Source: Planctomycetota bacterium
GTDB lineage: Bacteria > Planctomycetota > UBA1135 > UBA2386
DNA: 64,000 nt
Direction of reading: 5' to 3'
Assembly: GCA_016716265.1 (NCBI GenBank)
Contig: JADJWQ010000006.1
Coordinates: forward strand, 434,001 to 498,000
A model generated the notes under the pieces. That model worked only from the letters and a program-made list of their open reading frames with translations. It was not told the DNA's origin and searched no databases. Below are positions 1 through 8,276 of the stretch, one piece after another (the first letter of the stretch is position 1; each line of letters starts with the position of its first letter). The position numbers were made by a program, and so were the translations under genes.

Positions 1-1
1 C

Positions 2-442
2 GTCGGCGCCGAGGCGATCCCGTTCGACGCGCGCACCCTGGACGGCTCCCGGGTGTCGCTGGAGAGCCTGCGCGGCAAGGTCGTGCTGCTCGACTTCTGG
101 TCGAGCCGCGTGCACGCCGGCCGCGACACCACCCCGCTGCTGAAGGAGCTCGACCACGCCTGGCGCGACCGCGGCCTCGCGATCCTCGGCGTCTGCTTCG
201 ACGACGACCGCGACGTCGCGCGCAGCGCCGCGGCCGCGTCCGGCCGCACCTGGCCGCAGATCTTCGACGGCCGCGGCTGGCAGAACGACGTCGCGCTGCG
301 CTACGCGATCGAGCAGGTGCCCGACCACGTGCTGATCGGCCGCGACGGCCGCATCGCGGCGATCCGCGTCTATCTGCAGGACGACGAGGGCATCGAGGAG
401 TTGCGCGAGGCGGTCGCGCGCGCCGTCGAGCAGCAGGACTGA
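2..442 (+). CDS. TlpA/peroxiredoxin-like thioredoxin-fold protein, 5' end outside window, no CxxC
   Basis: The reading frame is open from the left edge, so the true start lies upstream; the internal GTG at 53 is not convincing. The visible 146 residues follow the TlpA/AhpC-like pattern: a strand entering the fold (LRGKVVLLDFW), a helix, ILGVCFDDD, a cis-proline-like VPDHVLIGRDGRI, and a C-terminal helix. Where TlpA proteins carry WCxxC after DFW, this one reads SSRVHAGRDTTP, so both redox cysteines are missing. It probably keeps a binding or scaffolding role, or is the inactive end of a larger multidomain envelope protein. Known family: thioredoxin-like TlpA domain. The function here is unknown. 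Translation ends in TGA at 440-442, 29 bases before the next gene. Confidence 0.75.
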   Translation, partial: VGAEAIPFDARTLDGSRVSLESLRGKVVLLDFWSSRVHAGRDTTPLLKELDHAWRDRGLAILGVCFDDDRDVARSAAAASGRTWPQIFDGRGWQNDVALRYAIEQVPDHVLIGRDGRIAAIRVYLQDDEGIEELREAVARAVEQQD

Positions 443-471
443 CCGCCGTCACGTTAGAACCCGATGCCGGG

Positions 472-1276
472 ATGAAGCGCACGGAAGCAAGCCGGCGCTC
501 GACGTTCCTCCGCGTCGCCGTCGTCGCGATCGCCCTCCACGTCCTGCCGGGCAGTGCGCCGATCCGCGCCCAGACCGTCGTGACCGGCGGTGGCACCGCA
601 CTGAACCAGGCGATCCAGGCCGCCCGCCCCGGCGATCACCTGATCGTCCGCGCGGGCACCTACGATCCGCTCCGCGTCGACCGCGGGCTGCGCATCGACT
701 TCGATCCGCTCGCGATCGTGTAGCCCGACTCGTCCATTCTCGGCCACCTCCGCATCGGGCCGATCCCGGCGGGTCAGGCGCTGGTGCTGCACGGTGGACA
801 GCTCCAGCCTGCGGCCGCCGGCACGTTCGTCCGCATCGAGAGCTGTGCCATGAGCGTCGTCTGGCACGCCCCGGTGCTGGCCAACGACTCCCCGTTCATC
901 AGCACATTGGTCGTCGACCGCTGCGCCAGCGTCGCGATCCACGCGCCGGCGTACGGCCGTTCCCACGCTGCGGCTCCCGGCCGCGCGGACGCCCGGCAGC
1001 CAGCTCCCGGTGACGGTCACGGCGGCGCCCGCCGATCTGGTCTACGCCTTCCTCGACCTGCCGACCGCCGCGCTGGCGACACCGCTCGGCCCGCTGTTCG
1101 TCCGGCCGACGGGCGCGGTGTTCGACGCCTACGCGATCCCGGCGTCGGGCTCGACCACGCGGTCCGACCCGGTGCCGCCGCTGCCCACCGGTCTGCACGT
1201 CGTCCTGCAGCCGATCCGGCTCGGCACCGACGGCGGCGTCGAGCTCGGTCCGGCCGCGCCGCTGCTGATCGAGTGA
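472..1276 (+). pseudogene. Decayed secreted beta-helix protein (nonsense codon plus frameshift)
   Basis: The frame opens at ATG 472 with a signal peptide (hydrophobic VAVVAIALHVLPG, then APIRAQ). A typical start of a right-handed beta-helix follows (ALNQAIQAARPGDHLIVRAG, then TYDPLRVDRGLRI). It meets an in-frame TAG at 721-723. The same frame stays coding-like after the stop (SILGHLRIGPIPAGQALVLH, then FVRIESCAMSVVWHAP) to about position 955. There the coding signal moves to another frame, which reads LPAARTPGSQLPVTVTAAP and ends in TGA at 1274-1276. That last part resembles the beta-rich C-terminal module of other secreted proteins in this window. One stop plus one shift within 800 bases indicates a dead gene, or two sequencing errors. 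Planctomycete relatives of this type usually carry a longer helix, so some internal loss is also possible. Confidence 0.7.
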
Positions 1277-1311
1277 CCGGACCCGGCGCCGGTCACCGCC
1301 CTGCGATCCGC

Positions 1312-3273
1312 TCAGCGCGCCATCGGCAGCGACAGCTTCTCCATGCAGGCGGTGCGCACCGCCGCCATCACCGGACCGGCGGTGCTCGTGTTGAACGCGC
1401 CGAGCGCACCGGTGCCGGAAGCGGGGTGGACGTAGAAGAACGTCACGAAGCTGCGCTGTCCGCCGGTGTGCGTCGGGAACCGCTGCCCGGCCCGCTCCTG
1501 CACGAAGAACGCCAGGCCGATCTGCTCGGAGCCGTCCGACCGCGCCGGCAGGATCGGCTGCCACATCTCCTCGAGCGAGCTCCGCGCGAGCACGCCCGCC
1601 GCATCCGAGCCGTCCGGAACCGCGCCGAGCAGGAACGCCAGATAGCGCGCCATGTCGGTCAGCGGCGCGTTCAACCCGCCATTGCTGACCGTGACGCCGG
1701 TGTCGAAGTCCGACCCGAGGTCGGCGACCTCGTCGCCGCGCACCTCGTAGCTGTGCGAGCGGTACCGCTGGAGATGGTAGGGCGTCACGTCGAAGTAGCT
1801 GCGCGCCATGCCGAGCGGCCGCAATACGTTCTTGTCCATGTAGACCTCGTAGTCGTCGCCGCTCAGCACCTCGATCGCGCGGCCGACGAACACGATGCCG
1901 GGATTCGAGTACGAGTAGCGGCTGCCCGGAGCGAACTCGACCGCGGTGTACGGCAGCATCGCGACGAGCTGCGCGAACCGCGTCGGCTCGTGCGGGTGCC
2001 ACGGCTGGTCGCCACCCCACGGCCAGGTCGGTCCGCGGAAGCCGGCCGAGTGCGACAGCAGGTGCCGGATCGTGATCGCGTCGATCGGCCCGAACGGGTC
2101 GTGCACCTCGCGCAGCTCGGGGACGAAGTCGAGGATCGGCTGGTCGAGACGCAGGCGCCCGCGGTCGCGGAGCTGCATCGCGGCGATGCCGGTCAGCGTC
2201 TTGGTGATGCTCGCCCAGTGGTAGATCGTGTCGGGGTCGACCGCGCGCCCGCCGTCGCGGTCGGCGAGCCCGTACGGTTCGGAGCCGAGCACGTCGGCGC
2301 CGGCCACGAACATCAGGCTCGCGCCGACGACGTGCGCGGCCGCGCAGCCCTGCCGGAACGTCGCGACGACCTCGCGCCACGCGTCGTCGAACACGAACGG
2401 CGGCGGGCGCTCGAACCGCGGATAGTCGCCGGCCTGCTCGAGCAGATGCCGGAGGGCCTTCCAGCGCGGGTCGTCGGCCGGCGGCCCGCTGCGCTCGGTC
2501 GACGGATTCTCCAGCGTGAACGCCAGCACGCCGAGCTCGCCGAGGACCCAGTCGATCGTCAGGCCGCGGAGCTGCGGGAACCGCCGCCGCCCGTGCTCGA
2601 TCCCGCCCATCGCGACGTCCAACGCCAGGGCCGCCGCGTCGACCGCGTCACCGTCGATGCCGGCGACGCCGGCCGCCGGCAGCACCAGGATCTCCGCCGA
2701 GCGATGCAGGTCGAGGTACGCGCGGAGCTGCTCGCGCCCGCGCAGGAAGTCGCGGACCGCCCGGGACTCGGGCTCGGAGAACGCCGCGGGCCCCGGGTAG
2801 CGGCCGTGCTGCGAGCGCTCGCCGGGCGTCCACCGCGCAGCGAAGTTGCGATTCAGGTCGACGCCGTGCGCGTTCCGCCGCTCGTGCCCGGCGACCCCGT
2901 CGGGATTGACGAGCGGCTGCACCCACAACACCCGGGTCTCGAGCAGCCGGCGCACCGCGGGATCTCCGGCCCGCGCGAGGAGCTGCTCCGCCATGAAGAC
3001 CGCGTCGCGCTCGCTGCCCTCGGAGCCGTGGATGCCACCGCCGAGGTAGACCTCGGGCGCGCCGTCGCGCGCCGCGGAGATCCGGACGACGAACAGCGAC
3101 CGACCCTCGACCGACTCCCCGATCGACACGTGCCGCACGAGGTCCGGATGCTCGCGCTCCCAGCGCGCGACCGCGTCGAGGACCTCGGCGCAGGCATCTT
3201 CCTGCGGCCGCGCCGCACCGACGCACAGACCGAGCGAGAGCGCGACGAGGACGGCACGGCCGCGGAGCACCAT
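1312..3273 (-). CDS. Secreted M14 zinc carboxypeptidase fused to serine beta-lactamase-like hydrolase
   Basis: A 653-residue protein with a signal peptide (VLVALSLGLCVGAARPQ) and two complete enzyme domains. Residues 30-285 are an M14 metallocarboxypeptidase: zinc ligands H82 and E85 in HGSE, the NPDG and DLNRNF substrate-binding motifs, the third ligand H190 (YLDLH) and the catalytic glutamate E255 (TLEN). Residues about 310-650 are a class C beta-lactamase/DD-peptidase-like domain with S355-x-x-K358 (SITK), Y455-S-N457 and H602-T-G604. Both sets of catalytic residues are intact. M14 enzymes trim C-terminal residues and the beta-lactamase fold commonly acts on D-Ala-D-Ala peptides or esters, so work on exported peptides or cell-wall stem peptides is plausible but inferred. 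I see no strong ribosome binding site before the ATG. The neighbouring genes give no functional hint. Confidence 0.88.
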   Translation of the reverse strand: MVLRGRAVLVALSLGLCVGAARPQEDACAEVLDAVARWEREHPDLVRHVSIGESVEGRSLFVVRISAARDGAPEVYLGGGIHGSEGSERDAVFMAEQLLARAGDPAVRRLLETRVLWVQPLVNPDGVAGHERRNAHGVDLNRNFAARWTPGERSQHGRYPGPAAFSEPESRAVRDFLRGREQLRAYLDLHRSAEILVLPAAGVAGIDGDAVDAAALALDVAMGGIEHGRRRFPQLRGLTIDWVLGELGVLAFTLENPSTERSGPPADDPRWKALRHLLEQAGDYPRFERPPPFVFDDAWREVVATFRQGCAAAHVVGASLMFVAGADVLGSEPYGLADRDGGRAVDPDTIYHWASITKTLTGIAAMQLRDRGRLRLDQPILDFVPELREVHDPFGPIDAITIRHLLSHSAGFRGPTWPWGGDQPWHPHEPTRFAQLVAMLPYTAVEFAPGSRYSYSNPGIVFVGRAIEVLSGDDYEVYMDKNVLRPLGMARSYFDVTPYHLQRYRSHSYEVRGDEVADLGSDFDTGVTVSNGGLNAPLTDMARYLAFLLGAVPDGSDAAGVLARSSLEEMWQPILPARSDGSEQIGLAFFVQERAGQRFPTHTGGQRSFVTFFYVHPASGTGALGAFNTSTAGPVMAAVRTACMEKLSLPMAR

Positions 3274-3475
3274 GCGCGCAGTCTACCGGCGGGTCGAGCG
3301 AAGGTGGCACGCGGGCCCCGCTCCCGTCGAGCCGCCGCCGCCGTCCATTGCCGATGGCGGACCGGCCCGGCTCGCCGTTGCACAATGCACGCCATTCCGA
3401 ATCGACGCGCACCACGATCGTCGCAGCGCGACACGGCTCGCCCGAGGTGCGTGGATCCCGCCGCGGCCCGGCTCG

Positions 3476-4549
3476 TCATATCCGCACGCGCCGCCGGCCC
3501 GGCAGCACCACGGCGAGCGTCAGACCGGCGGCGACGAACAGCGCGAACGCCGGCGCCGCGGGCAACGCGTCGGCGTCCGGCGCGAGCATCGCGCGGTGGC
3601 CGATCCACAGGGCCGATTGGGCGGCGAGCAGCGCGTGCGCCATGCGCTGTGCGGGCGGCCGCGAGCGGCTGCCGAGCACCCACACCACGGCGCCGGCACC
3701 GGCGAGCGCAGCGACCGGGACCCACCACCCGGTCGGCACCAGGCCGACGCCGGTCGGCGTCGGCGCGGGCGCACCACTGCGCAGCAGCACCGCGCCCGCC
3801 GCGAAGCTGCACAGCGTCGTCAGGAGCCACGGCACGAGCTCCCGCCACGCGCCACCGACCGGCGCCAGGTCCGGACGCCGCTGCCGCAACGCGCGCCACG
3901 TGCCACGCAGGTTCGCCGCGAGCACCCAGGCGGCGCCGAGCCCCGGCGCGAACAGGTGCACGCCGTAGGCGGGCTGGGTCGCGACCGCGAGGCCGAGCGC
4001 GAGCCCGCCGGCGAGCGTCGCCACGGTGGTCGCCGCGCGGCCGGCCGCCGTGCCGGCCCGCGGGCGACACAGTGCGACGACCGCGACCAGACCGAGCATC
4101 GCGAAGGCGAGATTGGCGACCTCGGGCCGCAGCGAACAGCCCACGTCGCGCACCGGCGCGACCACCGCGAGCACGAGGCACGCGAGCCACGCGAGCGCGC
4201 GACCGGCGGCGAGCGTCACCGCGACGTGGAACAGCGCGGTGGCGACGAACAGCCCGGCGACCATGCCGAGCCGCGCCATCGGCAGCGCGCGCCTGAGCGC
4301 GGCGTCGCGCTGCGTGCCGACCGTGCCGGCGAGCGGGGCGACGTCGACGAACGCGACGTACAGCAGCTGCGCGGGACCGGCGGCCCGACCGTCCGGGTCG
4401 TCGACCGCCGCGCCGAGGCGCGCGAGCTCGCCCGCCGCCGCCGGGCGGTCGATCGTACGCCCCGCGACCAGGGCCGGCAGCAGCACGGCGAGCAGCGCGA
4501 CCGCCGCGGCGACCAGCCGCCGCGCGCGCGTCGCGTCGCGCGCGTTCAC
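3476..4549 (-). CDS. Polytopic membrane protein of unknown function
   Basis: A 357-residue protein beginning at GTG 4549-4547, which overlaps the ridA stop codon as GTGA. The overlap and the coding pattern set the start. It has about nine to ten hydrophobic segments, for example LVAAAVALLAVLLPALVAG, MVAGLFVATALFHVAVTLAA, LAWLACLVLAVVAPV and FALFVAAGLTLAVVLPG, and ends in a basic tail. A large loop after the first segment (TIDRPAAAGELARLGAAV and following) loosely recalls polytopic glycosyltransferase-like proteins, but I see no catalytic motif, so I assign no function. The tight overlap makes co-translation with ridA likely. Confidence 0.7.
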   Translation of the reverse strand: MNARDATRARRLVAAAVALLAVLLPALVAGRTIDRPAAAGELARLGAAVDDPDGRAAGPAQLLYVAFVDVAPLAGTVGTQRDAALRRALPMARLGMVAGLFVATALFHVAVTLAAGRALAWLACLVLAVVAPVRDVGCSLRPEVANLAFAMLGLVAVVALCRPRAGTAAGRAATTVATLAGGLALGLAVATQPAYGVHLFAPGLGAAWVLAANLRGTWRALRQRRPDLAPVGGAWRELVPWLLTTLCSFAAGAVLLRSGAPAPTPTGVGLVPTGWWVPVAALAGAGAVVWVLGSRSRPPAQRMAHALLAAQSALWIGHRAMLAPDADALPAAPAFALFVAAGLTLAVVLPGRRRVRI

Positions 4550-4938
4550 GCGGGCGCCACCGCGATGCAGTCGATCTCGACGCGAGCGCTCTTCGGCAGC
4601 TCGCGCACCGCGACCGTCGCGCGCGCCGGCCGGTGGTCGCCGAAGTGGCGTGCGTAGACCTGGTTGACGGCCGCGAAGTCGGCCATGTCGGCGAGGAAGA
4701 TCGTCGTGCGCAGCACGCGCGACAGGTCGCTGCCCGCGGCGCGCAGCACGGCGGTCAGGTTCCGCAGCACGCGGTCCGCCTGCGCGTCGATGTCGCCGCC
4801 GACCAGGGCGCCGGTCGCCGGATCGAGCGGGATCTGACCGGAGCAGTAGACGAGCCCGGCGTGGACGATCGCCTGGCTGTAGGGACCGATCGCCGCGGGC
4901 GCGGCGTCGCTGTGCACGGACCGGATCGGGTCTGCCAT
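4546..4938 (-). CDS. ridA: RidA family enamine/imine deaminase
   Basis: A 130-residue Rid/YjgF/UK114 protein, the usual family length. It hydrolyses reactive enamine/imine intermediates such as 2-aminoacrylate released by PLP enzymes, and acts as a cytosolic trimer. Signature stretches are GPYSQAIVHAGLVYCSGQIP, DIDAQADRVLRNLTAVL and the C-terminal LPKSARVEIDCIAVA. The last contains the catalytic arginine (R119, equivalent to the conserved Arg105 of active RidA), so this copy should be active. The start is ATG 4938-4936. Its TGA overlaps the GTG of the downstream membrane protein gene by four bases. It is divergent from pilT, with about 170 bases between the starts. Confidence 0.9.
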   Translation of the reverse strand: MADPIRSVHSDAAPAAIGPYSQAIVHAGLVYCSGQIPLDPATGALVGGDIDAQADRVLRNLTAVLRAAGSDLSRVLRTTIFLADMADFAAVNQVYARHFGDHRPARATVAVRELPKSARVEIDCIAVAPA

Positions 4939-5109
4939 GGGTCCCCCGAGCGTAGCCGCACGGTGCGCCGGCTCCGAGCGACGATCCCCGGCCGCTTCCC
5001 TCGCATGGGGGCTGCGCACCCACGCTGCAGCACCGCGCGAGCGCGGACCGATACCGATCCCGAACCGGCGGCGCAGCGGCGCCGCACGCCAGAGCCACGG
5101 AGCGGGACC

Positions 5110-6333
5110 CTGACGACGCCGAGCATCTACGACCTCCTGCGCGCGCTCGTGAAGCGCGGTGCTTCGGACCTCCACATCAAGGCCGGCTCGCCGCCCGGCT
5201 TCCGCGTCGACGGCCACATCGAGCCGCAGCAGCAGTTCGGCGTGCTCGATTCCGCGGCGACCGCGTGGCTCGCCGACGAGCTGATGTCGGAGGACCAGCG
5301 CGAGCGCTTCGAGCGCGACCTCGACCTCGACTTCTCGGTCGAGGTGGCGGACGTCGCCCGCTTCCGCATCAACGTGCTGACGCAGCGCGGCGCCGTGGGG
5401 CTGGTCGCGCGCGTCATTCCGGCGACGGTCCCCAATGCGATCGAGCTGGGCCTGCCGCAGATCTGCCTCGACCTCGCACTGAAGCCGCGCGGGCTCGTGC
5501 TGGTCACCGGCCCGACCGGCAGCGGCAAGTCGACGACGCTCGCCGCGATGATCGATCACATCAATCGCAACGAGCGCGGCCACATCCTGACGATGGAGGA
5601 TCCGCTCGAGTTCGTGCACCAGGACAAGGGCTGCTTCGTCACGCAGCGCAACATCGGCCACGACTGCCACTCGTTCCGCGAGGCGCTGCGGCGCGCGCTG
5701 CGCCAGGACCCGGACGTGATCCTGATCGGCGAGATGCGCGACCTCGAGACGATCTCGATGGCGATCACCGCCGCCGAGACCGGCCACCTCGTGTTCGCCA
5801 CGCTGCACACGACGAGCGCGATCTCGACCGTCGACCGCATCATCGACGTGTTCCCGACCGACCAGCAGCAGCAGGTCCGCGTGCAGCTAGCGACCACGCT
5901 GCAGGGTGTGATCTCGCAGTGCCTCGTCAAGCGGACGAACGGCGGCCGTGCCGTCGCGCAGGAGATCCTGATCGCGACCGACGGCGTGCGCTCGCTGATC
6001 CGCGAAGGCAAGACCGCGCAGATCCTGAACCTGCTGCAGACCGGCAAGGGGCACGGCATGCAATCGCTCGAAGCGGCATTGATCGAGCTCGTCAAGCAGG
6101 GCCAGATCCGTCCGGAGGACGCGATCGCGAAGGCGAACCGGCCCGACGAGGTGACACGGTCGGTCGGCGGGCTGTGCGCGGCCTCGCCGATCACCGCGCT
6201 CGGCGAGACGCGCGCGACGCCGGAGCCGCCGAGCCGGCTGCGGAACGCGACAGCGCGCGCGGACGCCACCCCGCCCGCGCCCGGCCCCACCGGCTCGCGC
6301 ACGTCGCGCCTCGATCTGCGCCGCCGGAGCTGA
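5110..6333 (+). CDS. pilT: PilT-like type IV pilus retraction ATPase
   Basis: A hexameric secretion-type ATPase that powers pilus retraction at the inner membrane. Motifs in order: ASDLHIKAGSPPGFRVDG near the N-terminus, Walker A GPTGSGKS, the Asp box EDPLEFVH, Walker B DPDVILIGEMRD, and the His box TAAETGHLVFATLHTTSA, then FPTDQQQQVR. These match PilT closely. The C-terminal 50 residues are a low-complexity Ala/Pro/Arg tail not typical of the family. Start choice: the conserved N-terminus (LTTPSIYDLL) begins at a CTG at 5110 with GGAG seven bases upstream. The nearest in-frame ATG is at 5005 and would add 35 residues of unlikely composition. No other pilus gene is in the window, although ComEC is encoded further right. 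Confidence 0.88.
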   Translation: MTTPSIYDLLRALVKRGASDLHIKAGSPPGFRVDGHIEPQQQFGVLDSAATAWLADELMSEDQRERFERDLDLDFSVEVADVARFRINVLTQRGAVGLVARVIPATVPNAIELGLPQICLDLALKPRGLVLVTGPTGSGKSTTLAAMIDHINRNERGHILTMEDPLEFVHQDKGCFVTQRNIGHDCHSFREALRRALRQDPDVILIGEMRDLETISMAITAAETGHLVFATLHTTSAISTVDRIIDVFPTDQQQQVRVQLATTLQGVISQCLVKRTNGGRAVAQEILIATDGVRSLIREGKTAQILNLLQTGKGHGMQSLEAALIELVKQGQIRPEDAIAKANRPDEVTRSVGGLCAASPITALGETRATPEPPSRLRNATARADATPPAPGPTGSRTSRLDLRRRS

Positions 6334-6390
6334 CGCGGTGCGGGTCGCCGCGGATTGCGCGCGACCGCCGCGCGCTGCGAGTCTGTGGGA

Positions 6391-7620
6391 ATGGAGCTGC
6401 TGCCGGCCTTCGAGAGCCTCGGCATCGCGCTCGGACTCGGCCTCCTGGTCGGGCTGCAGCGCGAGCAATCCGGGCCGCGCGTCGCCGGCATCCGCACGTT
6501 CCCGCTGATCGCGCTGCTGGGCGCGTCGACCGGGCTGCTGGCCGAGCCGCTCGGCGCCTGGATCGTCGCGACCGGGCTCGCCGCGGTGGGCGCCGTGGTC
6601 GTCACCGTGCTGGTCGGCGTGCACCGCGACCCGCAGCGCACCGGCACGACGACCGCGCTGGCGATGTTGTCGATGTACGTGGTCGGCGCCCTCGCCGCGC
6701 TCGGACCCTGGGAGATCGCCGTCGCGCTCGGCGGCACCGTGTTCGTGCTGCTGCAGGAGAAGGTGCGCCTGCACGCGCTCGCCGACCGCTTCGGGGCCGG
6801 CGACCTCCGCGCCGTCGCGCAGCTCGCGCTGGTCGCGCTCGTGCTGCTGCCGATCCTGCCGGACCGGGACCTCGGTCCGTACGGCGTCTGGAACCCGCGC
6901 CACCTCGGCCTCGTCGCCACCCTCGTGTGCGGCATCGGCCTCGGGGCCTACGTCGTGCAGCGGCTGCTGGGCGCGCGCGCCGGCGTGCCGCTGACCGGCC
7001 TGCTCGGCGGGCTGGTGTCGAGCACCGCGACGACCGCCGGCATCGCGCGCCGCGCCGGCGCCGCGCCCGCCGCGACCGCCACCGCGATCGTGCTGGCGTC
7101 GAGCCTCGTCCCGGTGCGGCAGGCGATCGAGATCGCCGCGGTCGCGCCGGATCGGCTCGGCGTGTTCGCGCCGGCGCTCGCGGTGACGTTCTTCGGCCTG
7201 TGGCCCGCGATCGGGCTCGGCCTCTGGCGGCTCGCGCGGCACCCGGCGCCGGAGATCCCGCCGTCCGACAACCCGGCTCAGCTCGGCGCAGCGTTGGTGT
7301 TCGCCGCGGTGTTCGCCGTCGTGCTCGTGGCGGTGCGCTTCGCCGAGGACCGGCTCGGCAGCACCGGGGTGTTCGCGGTGGCGGCCGTGTCCGGACTGAC
7401 GGACGTCGACGCGATCACGCTGTCGTCCGCCCGGCTGTGCGCGGCAGGGCGGCTCAGCGACGACGTCGCCTGGCGCGCCGTGCTGCTCGCGTCGCTCGCG
7501 AACCTCGCGTTCAAGGGTGCCATCGCAGCCGCGCTCGGCGGGCGGCGCACCGGCCGGCTCGTGGCGCTCGCGTTCGCGCCGGTGCCGCTCGCCGGCGTCG
7601 CCTGCTGGTGGCTGCCGTGA
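6391..7620 (+). CDS. MgtC/SapB-DUF4010 family membrane protein
   Basis: A 409-residue integral membrane protein. The N-terminal third carries the MgtC-like pattern (LGIALGLGLLVGLQREQSGP, then VAGIRTFPLIALLGA). The remainder is a DUF4010-type set of membrane helices with a conserved-looking loop (GLLGGLVSSTATTAGIARRA) and a second acidic segment (VSGLTDVDAITLSSARL). I count about eleven to twelve transmembrane segments. The family is widespread, with no firmly established function; links to magnesium or other ion homeostasis come from MgtC and are only suggestive. I chose ATG 6391 because residues upstream of it in frame have no hydrophobic or family-like content; an in-frame start at 6355 is possible. 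It is convergent with coaD, 21 bases apart. Confidence 0.85.
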   Translation: MELLPAFESLGIALGLGLLVGLQREQSGPRVAGIRTFPLIALLGASTGLLAEPLGAWIVATGLAAVGAVVVTVLVGVHRDPQRTGTTTALAMLSMYVVGALAALGPWEIAVALGGTVFVLLQEKVRLHALADRFGAGDLRAVAQLALVALVLLPILPDRDLGPYGVWNPRHLGLVATLVCGIGLGAYVVQRLLGARAGVPLTGLLGGLVSSTATTAGIARRAGAAPAATATAIVLASSLVPVRQAIEIAAVAPDRLGVFAPALAVTFFGLWPAIGLGLWRLARHPAPEIPPSDNPAQLGAALVFAAVFAVVLVAVRFAEDRLGSTGVFAVAAVSGLTDVDAITLSSARLCAAGRLSDDVAWRAVLLASLANLAFKGAIAAALGGRRTGRLVALAFAPVPLAGVACWWLP

Positions 7621-7641
7621 TGCCGGCGAAGCTGACCGCCG

Positions 7642-8115
7642 TCAGCCGCGCAGCTTGCGCCGCAGCGCGTCCTCGACGCGCGGCGTGACGAAGCTCGACA
7701 CGTCGCCGCCGTAGCGGACGATGTCCTTGATCAGCGACGACGACAGGAAGCTGAAGCGGTGCGACGGCATGACGAACACCGTCTCGACCGTCTCGCGCAG
7801 GTGGCGGTTGGTCAGCGCCATCTGGTACTCGAACTCGAAGTCGCCGACGTTGCGCAGACCGCGCAGCACCACGCCGAATCCATTGCGCTGCGCGAAGTCG
7901 ACAACCAGCTCCTGGAAGCCGACGATCGCGACGTCCTCGGGCAGCTCGTGGCGGAGCATCTCGATGCGCTCCTCGACGTCGAACAGCGGCTGCTTGGACG
8001 AGTTGCGCGCGACCGCGACCGTTACTGAATCGAACAGCCGGCGCGCGCGGTCGACCAGGTCGAGGTGACCGCGGGTCACGGGATCGAAGCTGCCGGGGTA
8101 GAGGGCGCGCACCAT
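7642..8115 (-). CDS. coaD: Phosphopantetheine adenylyltransferase
   Basis: A 157-residue cytosolic enzyme that transfers AMP from ATP to 4'-phosphopantetheine, the penultimate step of coenzyme A synthesis. It shows the nucleotidyltransferase start ALYPGSFDPVTRGHLDLVDR with the TxGH box, then AVARNSSKQPLF, the substrate-binding RGLRNVGDFEFEYQMA, and the closing FLSSSLIKDIVRYGGDV (usually ISSS). The length is normal for CoaD. It is monocistronic and convergent with the MgtC-like gene; I see no partner from the CoA pathway nearby. Confidence 0.96.
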   Translation of the reverse strand: MVRALYPGSFDPVTRGHLDLVDRARRLFDSVTVAVARNSSKQPLFDVEERIEMLRHELPEDVAIVGFQELVVDFAQRNGFGVVLRGLRNVGDFEFEYQMALTNRHLRETVETVFVMPSHRFSFLSSSLIKDIVRYGGDVSSFVTPRVEDALRRKLRG

Positions 8116-8276
8116 CCGGGCATTTCCCCCGATCCGGGCGGAGCACGCAAGCGGAGCGCCACGGATCGGCCGCAGCGGCGGTCCGGCGGCCGCCCGGTGC
8201 GATTCCTGTCCGCCTCGGCACCCCTCCGGTCATCACTCCCGGTCCGCCCACCGATCGCTCCACGGAGATCCGAACC

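Noticed and set aside
784..4296. 1170-residue plus-strand open frame
   Set aside because: Apart from its first part, which belongs to the pseudogene, it is antisense to the M14/beta-lactamase fusion and has an Arg/Ala/Pro composition typical of GC-driven shadow frames.
5005..5109. ATG 5005 as pilT start
   Set aside because: It adds 35 Arg/Thr/Pro-rich residues unlike PilT and has no ribosome binding site; the CTG at 5110 fits better.
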